The position numbers were made by a program, and so were the translations under genes. A model generated the notes under the pieces. The model was not told the DNA's origin. It ran no database searches and saw only the letters and a list, made by a program, of their open reading frames with translations. Shown piece after piece: positions 1 through 8,420 of a DNA stretch of 64,000 nucleotides. Position 1 is the stretch's first letter. Every line of letters starts with the position of its first letter. Origin of the DNA: JALYUA01 sp038239305 (GTDB lineage: Bacteria > Acidobacteriota > Thermoanaerobaculia > UBA5066 > Gp7-AA6); the NCBI GenBank assembly GCA_038239305.1, contig JBBSEW010000013.1, positions 1 to 64,000 on the forward strand, read 5' to 3'.

Positions 1-2
1 AA

Positions 3-452
3 GTGCGCCAGATCGGAACTCCCGCCGAGGTTTACGACGAGCCCGCCGATACGTTCGTGGCCACATTTCTGGGATCTCCGCCGATGAACCTCCTCGAGAA
101 GGAGGACGTGATCGTCGGCTTCCGCCCCGAGCATTTCTTCCCGGTCACGCAGCTCGCCGGCCGCGCCGCGGTGCCGGAGCCGATCCGCACGAGCGATCGG
201 GAAGGCCCGTTTATCCCGCTGAGCTTCCGCGTGAGCCACGAGGAGTACCTCGGGGCGGAGCGCATCATTTACGGCAGCCTCGACGGAGGTCAGTTCCACG
301 GGAAAAAGGTCGTCGCGCGGATGTCCTCGACCCATTCGGGTCGCATAGAGGCGGGCACGGTCAACGCGTTCGCGGTGTCCGAGAGGCATCTGCGCTTTTT
401 CGACCGGTCGACCGGAAAGCGTACCGCCTCCGCCGGCCATCGTTGGCCATGA
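3..452 (+). CDS. ABC sugar-type importer ATPase, C-terminal part (MalK/UgpC-like), cut by window edge
   Basis: Only the last 149 residues are in the window; the nucleotide-binding core lies upstream of base 1. The visible part begins with GTPAEVYDEPAD and FVATFLGSPPMN, the hallmark that follows the ABC core in MalK/UgpC-type ATPases. It continues into the C-terminal TOBE regulatory domain, with VGFRPEH near residue 42. The protein would sit on the cytoplasmic face and drive the two permeases that follow. Its TGA stop overlaps the ATG of the next gene (ATGA), so translation is probably coupled. A paralogue with the same layout is complete at 31699-32823. The family assignment is firm; the substrate cannot be read. 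Confidence 0.85.
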   Translation: MRQIGTPAEVYDEPADTFVATFLGSPPMNLLEKEDVIVGFRPEHFFPVTQLAGRAAVPEPIRTSDREGPFIPLSFRVSHEEYLGAERIIYGSLDGGQFHGKKVVARMSSTHSGRIEAGTVNAFAVSERHLRFFDRSTGKRTASAGHRWP

Positions 453-1357
453 GCTCGACGAGAAGCCGTGTCGCCGCGAGCGGGCAGAGCCCGCTCCTCG
501 GGACGGCCATGTTCGCCCCCGCGATCCTCTACATCGCGCTGCTGATCGGAGTTCCTTTCGTTTTGGCCGTGCTCTACGCGTTCAGCGACGCCCGCATCGG
601 AAGCACGACGTTTCATTTCGTCGGCCTCGAGAACTTCCGGAGCATCCTCGCGAGCCCCAGCTTCCGACAGGCCCTGCGCAATTCGATCGTGTTCACACTG
701 GTGGCTCAGGCAATCGTCATCGTCTGCTCGAACATTCTGTCGATCGCCCTGGAAAAGCCTTTCCGCGGCCGCGGACTGATCCGGCTGATGATTCTCCTGC
801 CCTGGGTCGCGCCGGTTTCGCTCGGGACCATCGGCTGGAAATGGATCCTGGATTCGATCTACAGCGTCTTCACCTGGGTTCTCGTGAGCCTTCACCTTTT
901 CAAGCCGTACAGCGCGCCGATGTGGCTCGGCGAGCCCCACCTGGCCATGGCGTCCGTCATTCTCGTCCATTGCTGGCGGCTCATCCCGTTCTCCACCGTG
1001 ATCATGCTCGCCGGGCGTTCGGCCATCCCGCGCGAGATCCCGGAGGCGGCGGCTATCGACGGCGCGGGATTCTGGCGCACTCTCTTTCAGATCAATCTGC
1101 CCATGATGGCGCCGATCCTTTCCGTCGCCGTGCTCTTCGGGATCATCTTCACGTTCACCGACATGACGGTCGTCTACATCCTGACGGCGGGCGGCCCCTT
1201 CGACTCGACGCAGACGCTCCCGTCGCTCGCATTCGCGACCGGCATCCAGGGCAGCGACCTCGCCGCCGGAGCCGCGATCTCTCTCTTCCTCGTTCCTGTG
1301 CTCATCGCGGTCGCCTATCTGATGCTCCGCGTGGCGAGCCGGTCCGAGGTCGTCTGA
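449..1357 (+). CDS. ABC sugar-type importer permease (MalF/UgpA-like)
   Basis: A 302-residue inner-membrane permease. About six hydrophobic segments are visible, the first around residues 18-38. The coupling-loop EAA motif is present as PEAAAIDGAGFWRTLFQINL, about 100 residues before the end; this loop docks onto the ATPase. The ATG at 449 is preferred over an in-frame TTG at 443 because it overlaps the stop of the ATPase gene as ATGA. The stop in turn overlaps the next ATG (TGATG). Unlike its paralogue at 32820-34184, it has no large periplasmic insertion between the first and second membrane segments. It pairs with the MalG-like gene that follows. The substrate is unknown. Confidence 0.87.
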   Translation: MSSTRSRVAASGQSPLLGTAMFAPAILYIALLIGVPFVLAVLYAFSDARIGSTTFHFVGLENFRSILASPSFRQALRNSIVFTLVAQAIVIVCSNILSIALEKPFRGRGLIRLMILLPWVAPVSLGTIGWKWILDSIYSVFTWVLVSLHLFKPYSAPMWLGEPHLAMASVILVHCWRLIPFSTVIMLAGRSAIPREIPEAAAIDGAGFWRTLFQINLPMMAPILSVAVLFGIIFTFTDMTVVYILTAGGPFDSTQTLPSLAFATGIQGSDLAAGAAISLFLVPVLIAVAYLMLRVASRSEVV

Positions 1358-2205
1358 TGCGGAGAAGAACGGGGCGCCGGATCGCCGGCAAATCGCTTCA
1401 CGTCCTCGTTCTTCTTTTCTTCACGGTGGCGCTCGCCTTCCCCTTCTTCTGGATGCTGATCGCGAGCTTCAAGCAGAACGTCGATCTGTACACGGTCGAG
1501 AACAACCCGTTTTTCTTCCATCTCGCGCCGACGTTGACTCACGTGAAGTTCCTGTTCACTCAAACGCGGTTCGTCCGCTGGCTCGGGAACACGGCGCTCG
1601 TCGGCGTCCTGGTCGTCGCGATCACCCTCCTGCTCTCCATTCCGGCCGCGTATTCCCTCGTCCGGTTGACCGGCCGCTGGGGCGAGCGTCTCGGCATCGC
1701 GATCTTTCTGACGTACCTGATCCCCCCGACTCTTCTCTTCATCCCCCTGTCGCGGGTCGTCGCCATCCTCGGGCTGCAGGACTCGATCTGGTCCGTGGTG
1801 CTCGTCTATCCGACCATGACGATCCCGTTCTCGGTCTGGCTCCTCATGGGGTTTTTCAAGTCGATCCCCCGGGAAATCGAGGACGCGGCCATGGTGGACG
1901 GGCTCACGCGTTTCCAGGCCTTTCTGCGCCTCGTTGTCCCGATCTCGATCTCCGGCATCCTGACGGTCGTGATCTTCAGCTTCACGCTGGTCACGCAGGA
2001 GTTCGTCTACGCTTTGACGTTCATCTCGCCGGAGTCGAACCAGATGGTGGGCGTGGGAATCCCGATCTTCCTCGTCCGCGGCGACGTCTACTACTGGGGC
2101 TCCCTCATGGCCGCCTGCCTGATCGCTTCGCTGCCGATCGCGATCCTCTACAACTCCTTCCTCGACCGATTCATCGCCGGATTCACCGTAGGCTCGGTGA
2201 AGTGA
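1357..2205 (+). CDS. ABC sugar-type importer permease (MalG/UgpE-like)
   Basis: A 282-residue second permease of the CUT1-type importer, with six predicted membrane segments and an EAA loop (IEDAAMVDG, then LVVPISISGIL). Its ATG overlaps the preceding stop by one base, so it is in the same operon. It is clearly paralogous to the permease at 34193-35305: both share AIFLTYLIP, WLLMGFF and RGDVY. However, the first periplasmic loop is short here and carries an insertion of about 90 residues in the other copy. No substrate-binding protein follows; instead a Liv-type ATPase starts two bases after this stop. The binding protein for this importer is therefore upstream of the window or elsewhere. Confidence 0.87.
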   Translation: MRRRTGRRIAGKSLHVLVLLFFTVALAFPFFWMLIASFKQNVDLYTVENNPFFFHLAPTLTHVKFLFTQTRFVRWLGNTALVGVLVVAITLLLSIPAAYSLVRLTGRWGERLGIAIFLTYLIPPTLLFIPLSRVVAILGLQDSIWSVVLVYPTMTIPFSVWLLMGFFKSIPREIEDAAMVDGLTRFQAFLRLVVPISISGILTVVIFSFTLVTQEFVYALTFISPESNQMVGVGIPIFLVRGDVYYWGSLMAACLIASLPIAILYNSFLDRFIAGFTVGSVK

Positions 2206-2206
2206 A

Positions 2207-2968
2207 GTGACAGAGACGGACGACGTCCTGGAAACCCGGAAGCTCACGCGGGACTTTGCGGGATTCGTGGCGGTCAGCGGGATCGATCTCACCGTCCGCC
2301 GCGGGACGATCCACGCTCTCATCGGCCCCAACGGCGCGGGCAAGACGACCTTCTTCAACCTCCTGACCCGGTTCCTGGCCCCGTCGAGCGGGTCGATCTA
2401 CTACCAGGGGACCGACATCACGGGTGAACGGCCGGCGGCCGTCGCCCGGATGGGGCTCGTCCGCTCGTTTCAGATTTCCGCAACTTTCCCGCACCTGACC
2501 GTTCTCGAGAACGTCCGGATTGCTCTCCAGCGAAAGCTCGGCAACTCCTTCCGGTTCTGGCAGTCGGAGCGCACGCTCGATCGACTCGACGACCGGGCCC
2601 GCGAGCTTCTGGGCTGGGTCGGGCTCGCCGATTTCGCCGGGCTGCCGGCAGCCGAGCTGTCCTACGGGCGCAAGCGCGCGCTCGAGATCGCGACCACCCT
2701 GGCGCTCGACCCGGAGCTCATGCTGCTCGACGAACCCACATCCGGAATGGGACACGAAGACGTCGGTCTGATCACCGAGTTGATCCGGAAGGTCTCCGCC
2801 AACCGCACGGTCCTCATGGTCGAGCACAATCTCGGCGTGGTGGCCCGGCTCTCCGATCGGATCACGGTGCTGGCGCGCGGCTGTGTTCTGGCCGACGGGA
2901 CGTACGACGAGATCTCCCGGAACCCGGACGTGCGGACCGCATACATGGGAACGCCGGTTGCCTCCTGA
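2207..2968 (+). CDS. livG: Branched-chain-type (HAAT) importer ATPase LivG
   Basis: A 253-residue ATPase. The P-loop is GPNGAGKTTF near residue 45, the signature is LSYGRKRALEIA, and Walker B is LMLLDEPTSGMG. The 20-residue insert after the P-loop and the LSYG form of the signature are typical of LivG rather than of MalK. Start is GTG at 2207, one base after the stop of the sugar-type permease, so this Liv set is co-transcribed with that importer. It would form a heterodimer with the next gene product and energise the LivH/LivM channel at 5013-6828. Substrates of this family include branched-chain amino acids, amides and urea; the exact one cannot be told. Confidence 0.88.
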   Translation: MTETDDVLETRKLTRDFAGFVAVSGIDLTVRRGTIHALIGPNGAGKTTFFNLLTRFLAPSSGSIYYQGTDITGERPAAVARMGLVRSFQISATFPHLTVLENVRIALQRKLGNSFRFWQSERTLDRLDDRARELLGWVGLADFAGLPAAELSYGRKRALEIATTLALDPELMLLDEPTSGMGHEDVGLITELIRKVSANRTVLMVEHNLGVVARLSDRITVLARGCVLADGTYDEISRNPDVRTAYMGTPVAS

Positions 2969-3665
2969 GCCGCGGCTTTCCGTACGCGGCCTCCAGGCCT
3001 GGTACGGCGAATCCCACGTCCTCCACGGCGTGGACTTCGACGTGTCGGAGGGCGAGCTCGTGACCCTGCTCGGCCGCAACGGCGCGGGCCGGACCTCGAC
3101 GCTCCGCGCCATCCTGGGCCTGACCGATCGTCGCGAGGGCGCCGTCCGGATCGGCGGCGTGGACGTCATGCCGCTTCCGCCGCACCGCATCGCGCGCCTC
3201 GGCGTCGGCTACTGTCCCGAGGAGCGCGGCATCTTCGGGAGTCTCACCGTTCGAGAAAATCTCGTGCTGCTGCCGAAGCTCGGCGAAAGCGGGATGGAGA
3301 TTGCCGAGATCCAGGAGATGTTCCCCAACCTCGCCGGTCGCGATGCCGCGCCGGGCACCCGCCTCTCGGGAGGCGAGCAGCAAATGCTGGCGCTCGCTCG
3401 CATCCTCCGCACCGGGGCTCGGCTTCTCCTTCTGGACGAGATCACGGAAGGGCTTTCGCCGGTCATCGTCCAGGCGCTCGGCCGCGCGGTGGCCGCTCTG
3501 AAGGCCCGCGGCTTTACGATCGTCCTCGTGGAGCAGAACTTTCGATTCTCCGCGCCGCTCGCGGATCGCCACTATGTGATCGAGCACGGTCGGGTCGTCG
3601 CCGTGATTTCGAAGGACGAGCTCTCGACGCGGACGGGCGAATTGAACGAGTATCTGGGCGTCTGA
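2958..3665 (+). CDS. livF: Branched-chain-type importer ATPase LivF, Walker A lysine replaced by arginine
   Basis: A 235-residue LivF-type ATPase. TTG at 2958 is chosen as start because it places the N-terminus just before LSVRGLQAWYG, the usual LivF opening, and overlaps the livG stop; the open frame extends back to 2883. The signature is LSGGEQQMLALAR and Walker B is LLLLDEITEGL. The P-loop reads GRNGAGRTST (codons ggc cgg acc at about 3090): arginine stands where the nucleotide-binding lysine is expected. In most ABC ATPases that change cripples hydrolysis, so this half may be a degenerate site, with LivG (normal GKT) as the working one. I have an uncertain recollection of similar GR forms in other LivF proteins. 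The rest of the protein looks intact. Confidence 0.85.
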   Translation: MPPEPRLSVRGLQAWYGESHVLHGVDFDVSEGELVTLLGRNGAGRTSTLRAILGLTDRREGAVRIGGVDVMPLPPHRIARLGVGYCPEERGIFGSLTVRENLVLLPKLGESGMEIAEIQEMFPNLAGRDAAPGTRLSGGEQQMLALARILRTGARLLLLDEITEGLSPVIVQALGRAVAALKARGFTIVLVEQNFRFSAPLADRHYVIEHGRVVAVISKDELSTRTGELNEYLGV

Positions 3666-3739
3666 CGACAACACGGCGGCTCGCCGGCGTGTGCCGTGAG
3701 CGCCGGCAGAATGAAACGGGTAAAAAAAGGGAGGTACAG

Positions 3740-4978
3740 ATGAAGATTCGACCGAAAGCGCTTCTCGCATGCGGTCTCCTCGCCGCGGCCGTCGTCCTCG
3801 CCGCGCCGGCGCCGATGGCCGGGCAAGACAAGGTCTCCGGAGACGTCGTGAAGATCGGGGTCCTGACTGACATGACGGGCGTCTACGCGGACCTCGGAGG
3901 CCAGGGCTCCGTCGTCGCGGCCCAGATGGCCATCGACGATTTTGGAGGCAAGGTCCTCGGGAAGCCGATCCAGCTCGTCTCGGCGGACCACCAGAACAAG
4001 GCGGACATCTCCGCGACCAAGGCGCGGGAGTGGTTCGATCGCGACGGCGTGGACATGATCACGGACCTGCTCAACTCCGGCGCAGCGCTCGCGGCGGCCG
4101 GCGTCGGAAAGGAAAAGAACCGGATCGTCATGGTCACGGGGGCCGGCTCGACGGCGCTGACGAACGCCAACTGCAACGCCATGACGATCCACTACGCCTA
4201 CGACACCTATGCTCTCGCGAACATCGCGGGCAAGCAGATCGTGAAACAGGGCGGAGACAGCTGGTTCTTCATCACAGCCGACTACGCGTTCGGCGCTTCC
4301 CTCGAGAGCAACACCGCGGACGTCGTCAAGGCAAACGGCGGCCAGGTCCTCGGCTCCGTGAAGCACCCGCTCGGAACCACGGATTTCTCCTCCTACCTGC
4401 TCCAGGCCCAGGCGTCGAAGGCAAAAGTCATCGGCCTTGCCAACGCGGGAGCCGACACGATCAACACGATCAAGTCCGCAAGCGAGTTCGGCATCACGAA
4501 AGGCGGGCAACAGCTCGCCGCCCTGCTCGTTTTCATCACCGACATCCACGCCCTCGGGCTTCCGGCGACCCAGGGCCTCCTCGTGACCGAGGGCTGGTAC
4601 TGGGACCTGAATCCGGAGACCCGGAAGTTCGGCCAGCGCTTCCTCGCGAAATTCAAGTCCGAGCCCACGATGGACCAGGCCGCCGTGTACTCCTCGGTGT
4701 CGAGCTACCTCAAAGCCGTCCAGGCCGCGGGGACCGACGAATCAAACGCGGTCATGGCGAAGCTCAAATCCACTCCCATCAACGACGTCTTCGCGAAGGG
4801 CGGGACGATCCGCGCCGACGGACGCATGATCCACGACATGTACCTCATGCAGGTCAAGAAGCCGGCCGAGTCGAAAGGCGCGTGGGACTACTACAACGTC
4901 AAGGCGACGATCCCGGGGGACCAGGCGTTCCAGCCGCTGTCGAAGAGCACCTGCTCCATGGTGACTCCGGCCAAGTGA
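3740..4978 (+). CDS. Periplasmic substrate-binding protein of Liv/HAAT importer
   Basis: A 412-residue protein starting with a classical signal peptide (MKIRPKALLACGLLAAAVVL, cleavage near APMAGQ). It is followed by a type I periplasmic-binding fold (KIGVLTDMTGVYADLGG; family Peripla_BP_6). A strong ribosome site (aaagggaggt) lies 6-15 bases before the ATG; the open frame reaches back to 3689 but the ribosome site decides the start. Two cysteines (NANCNAM and the C-terminal KSTCSM) may form a disulfide. The 74-base gap from livF holds an imperfect GC-rich hairpin around 3673-3698, the sort of element that can set a higher level for binding-protein mRNA; that role is inference. It delivers ligand to LivH/LivM. 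Confidence 0.87.
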   Translation: MKIRPKALLACGLLAAAVVLAAPAPMAGQDKVSGDVVKIGVLTDMTGVYADLGGQGSVVAAQMAIDDFGGKVLGKPIQLVSADHQNKADISATKAREWFDRDGVDMITDLLNSGAALAAAGVGKEKNRIVMVTGAGSTALTNANCNAMTIHYAYDTYALANIAGKQIVKQGGDSWFFITADYAFGASLESNTADVVKANGGQVLGSVKHPLGTTDFSSYLLQAQASKAKVIGLANAGADTINTIKSASEFGITKGGQQLAALLVFITDIHALGLPATQGLLVTEGWYWDLNPETRKFGQRFLAKFKSEPTMDQAAVYSSVSSYLKAVQAAGTDESNAVMAKLKSTPINDVFAKGGTIRADGRMIHDMYLMQVKKPAESKGAWDYYNVKATIPGDQAFQPLSKSTCSMVTPAK

Positions 4979-5012
4979 CCACGCTCCGGCGAGCCCCGAC
5001 GGGAGAACAGAA

Positions 5013-5891
5013 ATGAGAAGCGTGCCCTTTCAGGCGCTCGCCGGCCAGGCGCTGGTCGGGCTCGTGAACGGCTCCTTCTACGCTCTGCTGTCGCTGGGGC
5101 TCGCGGTGATCTTCGGCCTCCTGAACATCATCAACTTCGCGCACGGGGCGCTGTACATGCTCGGAGCGTTCGGCGCGTGGATCCTCCTTCACCACGCCGG
5201 AGTCGGCTATGGCTGGGCGCTTCTGCTCTCGCCCCTCGCCGTCGGCCTCGTAGGGGTACTCGTCGAGCGCACGATGCTCCGCCGGCTCTACCGGCTCGAT
5301 CCCCTCTACGGCCTGCTGCTCACGTTCGGCCTCGCTCTCATCCTCGAGGGCCTGTTCATCAATGCCTACGGCGTCTCGGGCCTCCCCTACGAGATCCCGG
5401 AGTGGATTTCCGGGGCGTTCAACCTGGGCTTCATGTTCCTGCCGAAGTATCGCGCGTGGGTCGTTCTCACGTCCGTCGCGTTGTGCCTGACGACCTGGTT
5501 CATGATCGAACGGACGCGCCTCGGCTCCTCTCTTCGCGCGTCGACCGAAAATCCGCGGCTCGCCCAGGCGCTCGGCATCAACGTCCCGCTCCTCGTGACG
5601 CTCACCTTCGGCTTCGGTGTGGCCCTCGCCGGCCTCGCCGGAGTGATGGCCGCGCCGATCTACCAGGTCCAGCCGCTCATGGGCTCGAACCTCATCATCG
5701 TCGTGTTCGCCGTCGTCGTCATCGGCGGCATGGGCTCCATCCTGGGCTCGATCGTCACGGGCCTCGGCCTCGGATTGATCGAAGGGCTCGCGAAGGTGTA
5801 CTACCCGGCGGCCTCCTCGACCGTCGTGTTCGTCATCATGGCGCTCGTGCTCCTCATCCGCCCGGCCGGACTCTTCGGACGGGAGAAATAG
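5013..5891 (+). CDS. livH: Branched-chain-type importer permease LivH
   Basis: A 292-residue inner-membrane permease with about eight hydrophobic segments. It carries the LivH hallmark LNIINFAHGALYMLGAF near residue 40 and a GGMGSILGSIVTGLGLG segment near the C-terminus. It starts at ATG 5013 with a gggagaa ribosome site. It ends four bases before the livM start, so the two are translated together. It forms the channel with LivM, powered by the LivG/LivF pair at 2207-3665. Two further LivH copies lie at 39584-40489 and 45695-46561. Confidence 0.9.
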   Translation: MRSVPFQALAGQALVGLVNGSFYALLSLGLAVIFGLLNIINFAHGALYMLGAFGAWILLHHAGVGYGWALLLSPLAVGLVGVLVERTMLRRLYRLDPLYGLLLTFGLALILEGLFINAYGVSGLPYEIPEWISGAFNLGFMFLPKYRAWVVLTSVALCLTTWFMIERTRLGSSLRASTENPRLAQALGINVPLLVTLTFGFGVALAGLAGVMAAPIYQVQPLMGSNLIIVVFAVVVIGGMGSILGSIVTGLGLGLIEGLAKVYYPAASSTVVFVIMALVLLIRPAGLFGREK

Positions 5892-5895
5892 CGCG

Positions 5896-6828
5896 GTGAC
5901 GGCCACCCCGGCGAGACTCCGAACGATCGCGCTGCTGGCGCTCCTCGCGGCGGCCGTCCTGGCGCCGCTCGCCGGCGTATATCCGATCTTTCTGATGAAG
6001 TGCGTCTGCTTCGCGCTCTTCGCTTGCGCCTTCAACCTCCTGATCGGGTTCACGGGCCTCCTGTCCTTCGGACACGCGGCGTTTTTCGGAACGGCCGCGT
6101 ACCTTTGCGGATACGCGACGAAAGAGCTTCACACGACGCTCGAGGTCGGGCTTCTCCTGGGAGTCGCGGCCTCCACCGTGCTCGGGCTCCTGATCGGCTG
6201 GCTCGCCGTGCGGCGGCAGGGAATTTACTTCGCCATGATCACCCTCGCCCTCGCCCAGATGGTGTATTTCCTCTTGGTCCAGGCGCCGTTCACGCACGCG
6301 GAAGACGGCCTCCAGGAGATCCCGAGAAGCAGCCTCTTCGGCCTTCTCTCTCTGCGCAACGATCTCGTCATGTACTACGTCGTGCTGGCGATTTTCCTCG
6401 GAGCGTTCTGGCTCATCCATCGCGTGATCCATTCCCCGTTCGGACAGGTGCTCCAGGCGATCCGGGAAAACGAGCCGCGCGCGCTGTCGCTCGGATATGA
6501 CGTGCACCGCTACAAGCTGCTGGCGTTCGTTCTGTCCGCCGGCCTGTCCGGGCTCGCCGGAGCGCTCAAGGCCCAGTCCGTCGGACTCGCGACCCTGACG
6601 GACGCCCACTGGCATCAATCGGGAGAAGTCGTCCTCATGACCCTCCTGGGAGGCATGGGCACGATCTTCGGGCCCGTCATCGGCGCCTTCGCGATCACCG
6701 GCATCGAGAACTATTTCGCGGGATTCGGATCGTGGGTCACGGTCATCACGGGCTCGATCTTCGTCCTGTGCGTCCTGGCCTTCCGCCGCGGCATCGCCGG
6801 CGAAATAGCCGCCCGATTCCGGAAGTAG
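5896..6828 (+). CDS. livM: Branched-chain-type importer permease LivM
   Basis: A 310-residue permease with the LivM pattern: NLLIGFTGLLSFGHAAFFG near residue 45, GIYFAMITLALAQM near residue 115, and a conserved C-terminal GGMGTIFGPVIGAF. Start is GTG at 5896, five bases after the livH stop. This is the last gene of the first operon; the 87 bases after it to the convergent DoxX-like gene hold no clear T-tailed terminator. It works with LivH as the membrane half of the importer. Confidence 0.9.
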   Translation: MTATPARLRTIALLALLAAAVLAPLAGVYPIFLMKCVCFALFACAFNLLIGFTGLLSFGHAAFFGTAAYLCGYATKELHTTLEVGLLLGVAASTVLGLLIGWLAVRRQGIYFAMITLALAQMVYFLLVQAPFTHAEDGLQEIPRSSLFGLLSLRNDLVMYYVVLAIFLGAFWLIHRVIHSPFGQVLQAIRENEPRALSLGYDVHRYKLLAFVLSAGLSGLAGALKAQSVGLATLTDAHWHQSGEVVLMTLLGGMGTIFGPVIGAFAITGIENYFAGFGSWVTVITGSIFVLCVLAFRRGIAGEIAARFRK

Positions 6829-6915
6829 TCGCTCGCGAACTCCCGGGGATGCCTGCCTGACATCCAGAGTCGCTTCAGCCGTCGCGCCCCGCCGGCTATT
6901 CGGGGTGACCGGATC

Positions 6916-7302
6916 TCAAGACGACGCGGGCCGGCGCATCGGGATGAGGGTCCGGAGCCGGGCCTCGCGCAGATACAGGCCGAGCCACACGAGGATCCCG
7001 AGGACTACCTGAACCACAAACGGATCGCCGACTCGCAGGTGGGTGCAGATGGCGCCCCCGACGTACCCGGTCAGGAGAATGGCGCCCAGCACGGAGGTCA
7101 CGGGGATCAGGTAGATCACCACGCACGAGATCTCGAGGATGGCGAGCGGCGTGACGAGGGATTCCGGAAGGCCGAGGTGCGCTATCCCCCTGGCCAGTTC
7201 CGGGCCGCCCTTGAGCTTCAGCGCCGCGCTGAATAGAAAGACCAGGGACACGAGGATCGAGATCCCGCGACCGATCCAGACCATTTTTCGGCTGATTGCC
7301 AT
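6916..7302 (-). CDS. DoxX-like small membrane protein
   Basis: A 128-residue protein with four hydrophobic segments and the DoxX/MauE-like pattern: an N-terminal WIGRGISILVSLVFLFSAALK, then LGLPESLVTPLAILEISCVV, and two further helices. Family members are small quinone- or redox-associated membrane proteins, often of unknown role. Start is ATG with gggaga about 8 bases upstream. It stands alone: a repeat-rich gap separates it from the YCII gene on the same strand. I do not infer a specific function. Confidence 0.72.
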   Translation of the reverse strand: MAISRKMVWIGRGISILVSLVFLFSAALKLKGGPELARGIAHLGLPESLVTPLAILEISCVVIYLIPVTSVLGAILLTGYVGGAICTHLRVGDPFVVQVVLGILVWLGLYLREARLRTLIPMRRPASS

Positions 7303-7349
7303 GGATGTCTCCCGAGCGCCGTGCGCTGAAGTCTGCTGACTCTACCTCG

Positions 7350-7428
7350 CGGCTCTCGGCTCTCGGCTGTCAGCAGTCAGCAGTCAGCAGTCAGCAGTCG
7401 CAGTCAGCAGTCGCAGTCAGCAGTCAGA
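7350..7428. repeat. Short tandem repeat (GTCAGCA-type words) between two minus-strand genes
   Basis: About 80 bases made of two words: ggctct repeats (7351-7367), then cagtcag/cagtcg repeats, with cagtcagcag recurring. It lies between the 3' end of the YCII gene (7440) and the 5' end of the DoxX-like gene (7302). The same words (ggctctcggct, gtcagc) recur in the repeat at 21891-21990. Confidence 0.8.
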
Positions 7429-7439
7429 CGTCGGCGGCG

Positions 7440-7874
7440 TTACGGTTTCTTCTTTCCTTCCATCCGTGCCCGAAGCTGATCCTTCCGTTCCCGACGCTCC
7501 TGCGCGATCTCCACGCCGAAGTCCTCGAACTCGAGGATCTGGCGAATTTCGACCTCGGACTCGCCGTCGGGAGAGGGATTCGGGGACCGCTTGACCCACT
7601 CGATCGCTTCCTCGAGAGACCTCACCTGGATCAGCGAGAATCCCGCGACGAGCTCCTTGGTCTCCGCAAACGGCCCGTCGACGACGGAGCGCTTCGCTCC
7701 CGAAAACCGGACGCGAACGCCCCTGGAGCTCGACTGAAGTCCTTCGGCCGCAAGAAGTACCCCCGCCTTCACCAGCTCCTCGTTGTACCTGCCCCATTCA
7801 TCCATCAGCTTCTGGTCAGGCGGGATCCCGGCTTCCGACTCCTTGTTCGCCTTCACGATGACCATGAATCGCAT
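7440..7874 (-). CDS. YCII-related (DGPF-type) domain protein
   Basis: A 144-residue protein of the YCII family. It has the N-terminal MRFMVIVKANKESEAG strand, GRYNEELVKAGVLLAAEGL, and a DGPFAETKELVAGF block around residues 68-81, which is the family hallmark. These ferredoxin-like alpha/beta-barrel proteins are often encoded beside ECF sigma factors; none is seen here. The start is set at 7874 rather than the open-frame limit at 7970, because aaggagg lies about 8 bases before this ATG and homology begins here. The C-terminus is a basic, helical tail rich in K and R. Function is unknown. Confidence 0.8.
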   Translation of the reverse strand: MRFMVIVKANKESEAGIPPDQKLMDEWGRYNEELVKAGVLLAAEGLQSSSRGVRVRFSGAKRSVVDGPFAETKELVAGFSLIQVRSLEEAIEWVKRSPNPSPDGESEVEIRQILEFEDFGVEIAQERRERKDQLRARMEGKKKP

Positions 7875-8420
7875 TTTGCCGGCCTCCTTTTCGTTTCGAG
7901 CTCCGAGCGGTTTCGCCTCGCGATCCCGTCTCCTGTCATCACGACGAACGGCCCCAGCCCGGATCGACATCGAGTCAAGCTTTTCTGGACCGTATTCGCT
8001 CAGTGCTGATTCCCATCGACTTGTTTTCCGAAGAATCCTCGAACGGGGTGCCCCGAGTCACCGAATTCTTCCAGCGCGGCGTCACGGTCCGGCCGCCGCC
8101 GCCGGCCGAGGGCTCCAGGCAGGCGTCCGTCACATGCCCAAGGATCGCTTTCCCCCTCTCCCGGCGGGAGAGGGCCGGGGTGAGGGGCGCTCTCCTCCGA
8201 TCCTCCGATCACCCGATTCCCCTGATTGATCACCCGATCACCCGATCACCCGATCACCCGATTCTGAATAAAGGGAGCGCTCCCCCGATTCCCCACTGGT
8301 TCGACCCCCCGATTGATCGCGAGATCATGGGATCGGGAGATCGCGAGATTCGACCTTCAAAGATCGAGGGCCCTGCGGCCCGAGCGGCTCTAACAGGCGA
8401 GACGTGGCGTCTGGCCAGCC
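7875..8420. other. Intergenic region, 546 bases, no convincing gene
   Basis: This stretch lies between the start of the YCII gene and the end of the dehydrogenase gene, both on the minus strand. It should hold the YCII promoter near 7880-7990, although I cannot mark clear -35/-10 boxes. The middle and right part (8152-8350) is a composite repeat described separately. Several open frames cross it, but their translations are repeat-derived (runs of SDHPI/DHPI) and match no family. Confidence 0.6.
8152..8350 (+). repeat. Composite intergenic repeat, copy A
   Basis: Modules in order: a 21-base perfect palindrome CCCTCTCCC-GGC-GGGAGAGGG at 8154-8174, then gggtgagggg, cgatcctccgatcacccgatt, cccctgattgatcacccgatc with further gatcaccc units, a tggttcga segment, and finally gatcgcgagatcatgggatc and gagatcgcgagatt. 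The same modules occur in the same order on the opposite strand at 52010-52238. The gatcgcgag end lies about 70 bases past the stop of the dehydrogenase gene. Confidence 0.8.

Noticed and set aside
2883..2957. Upstream extension of livF to GTG at 2883
   Set aside because: The extra 25 residues lie inside livG and are unlike any LivF N-terminus; TTG at 2958 fits the family start.
8195..8280. CRISPR-like array from gatcaccc repeats
   Set aside because: Units are 8-10 bases without spacers of regular length, and no cas genes are present. It is a simple tandem repeat.
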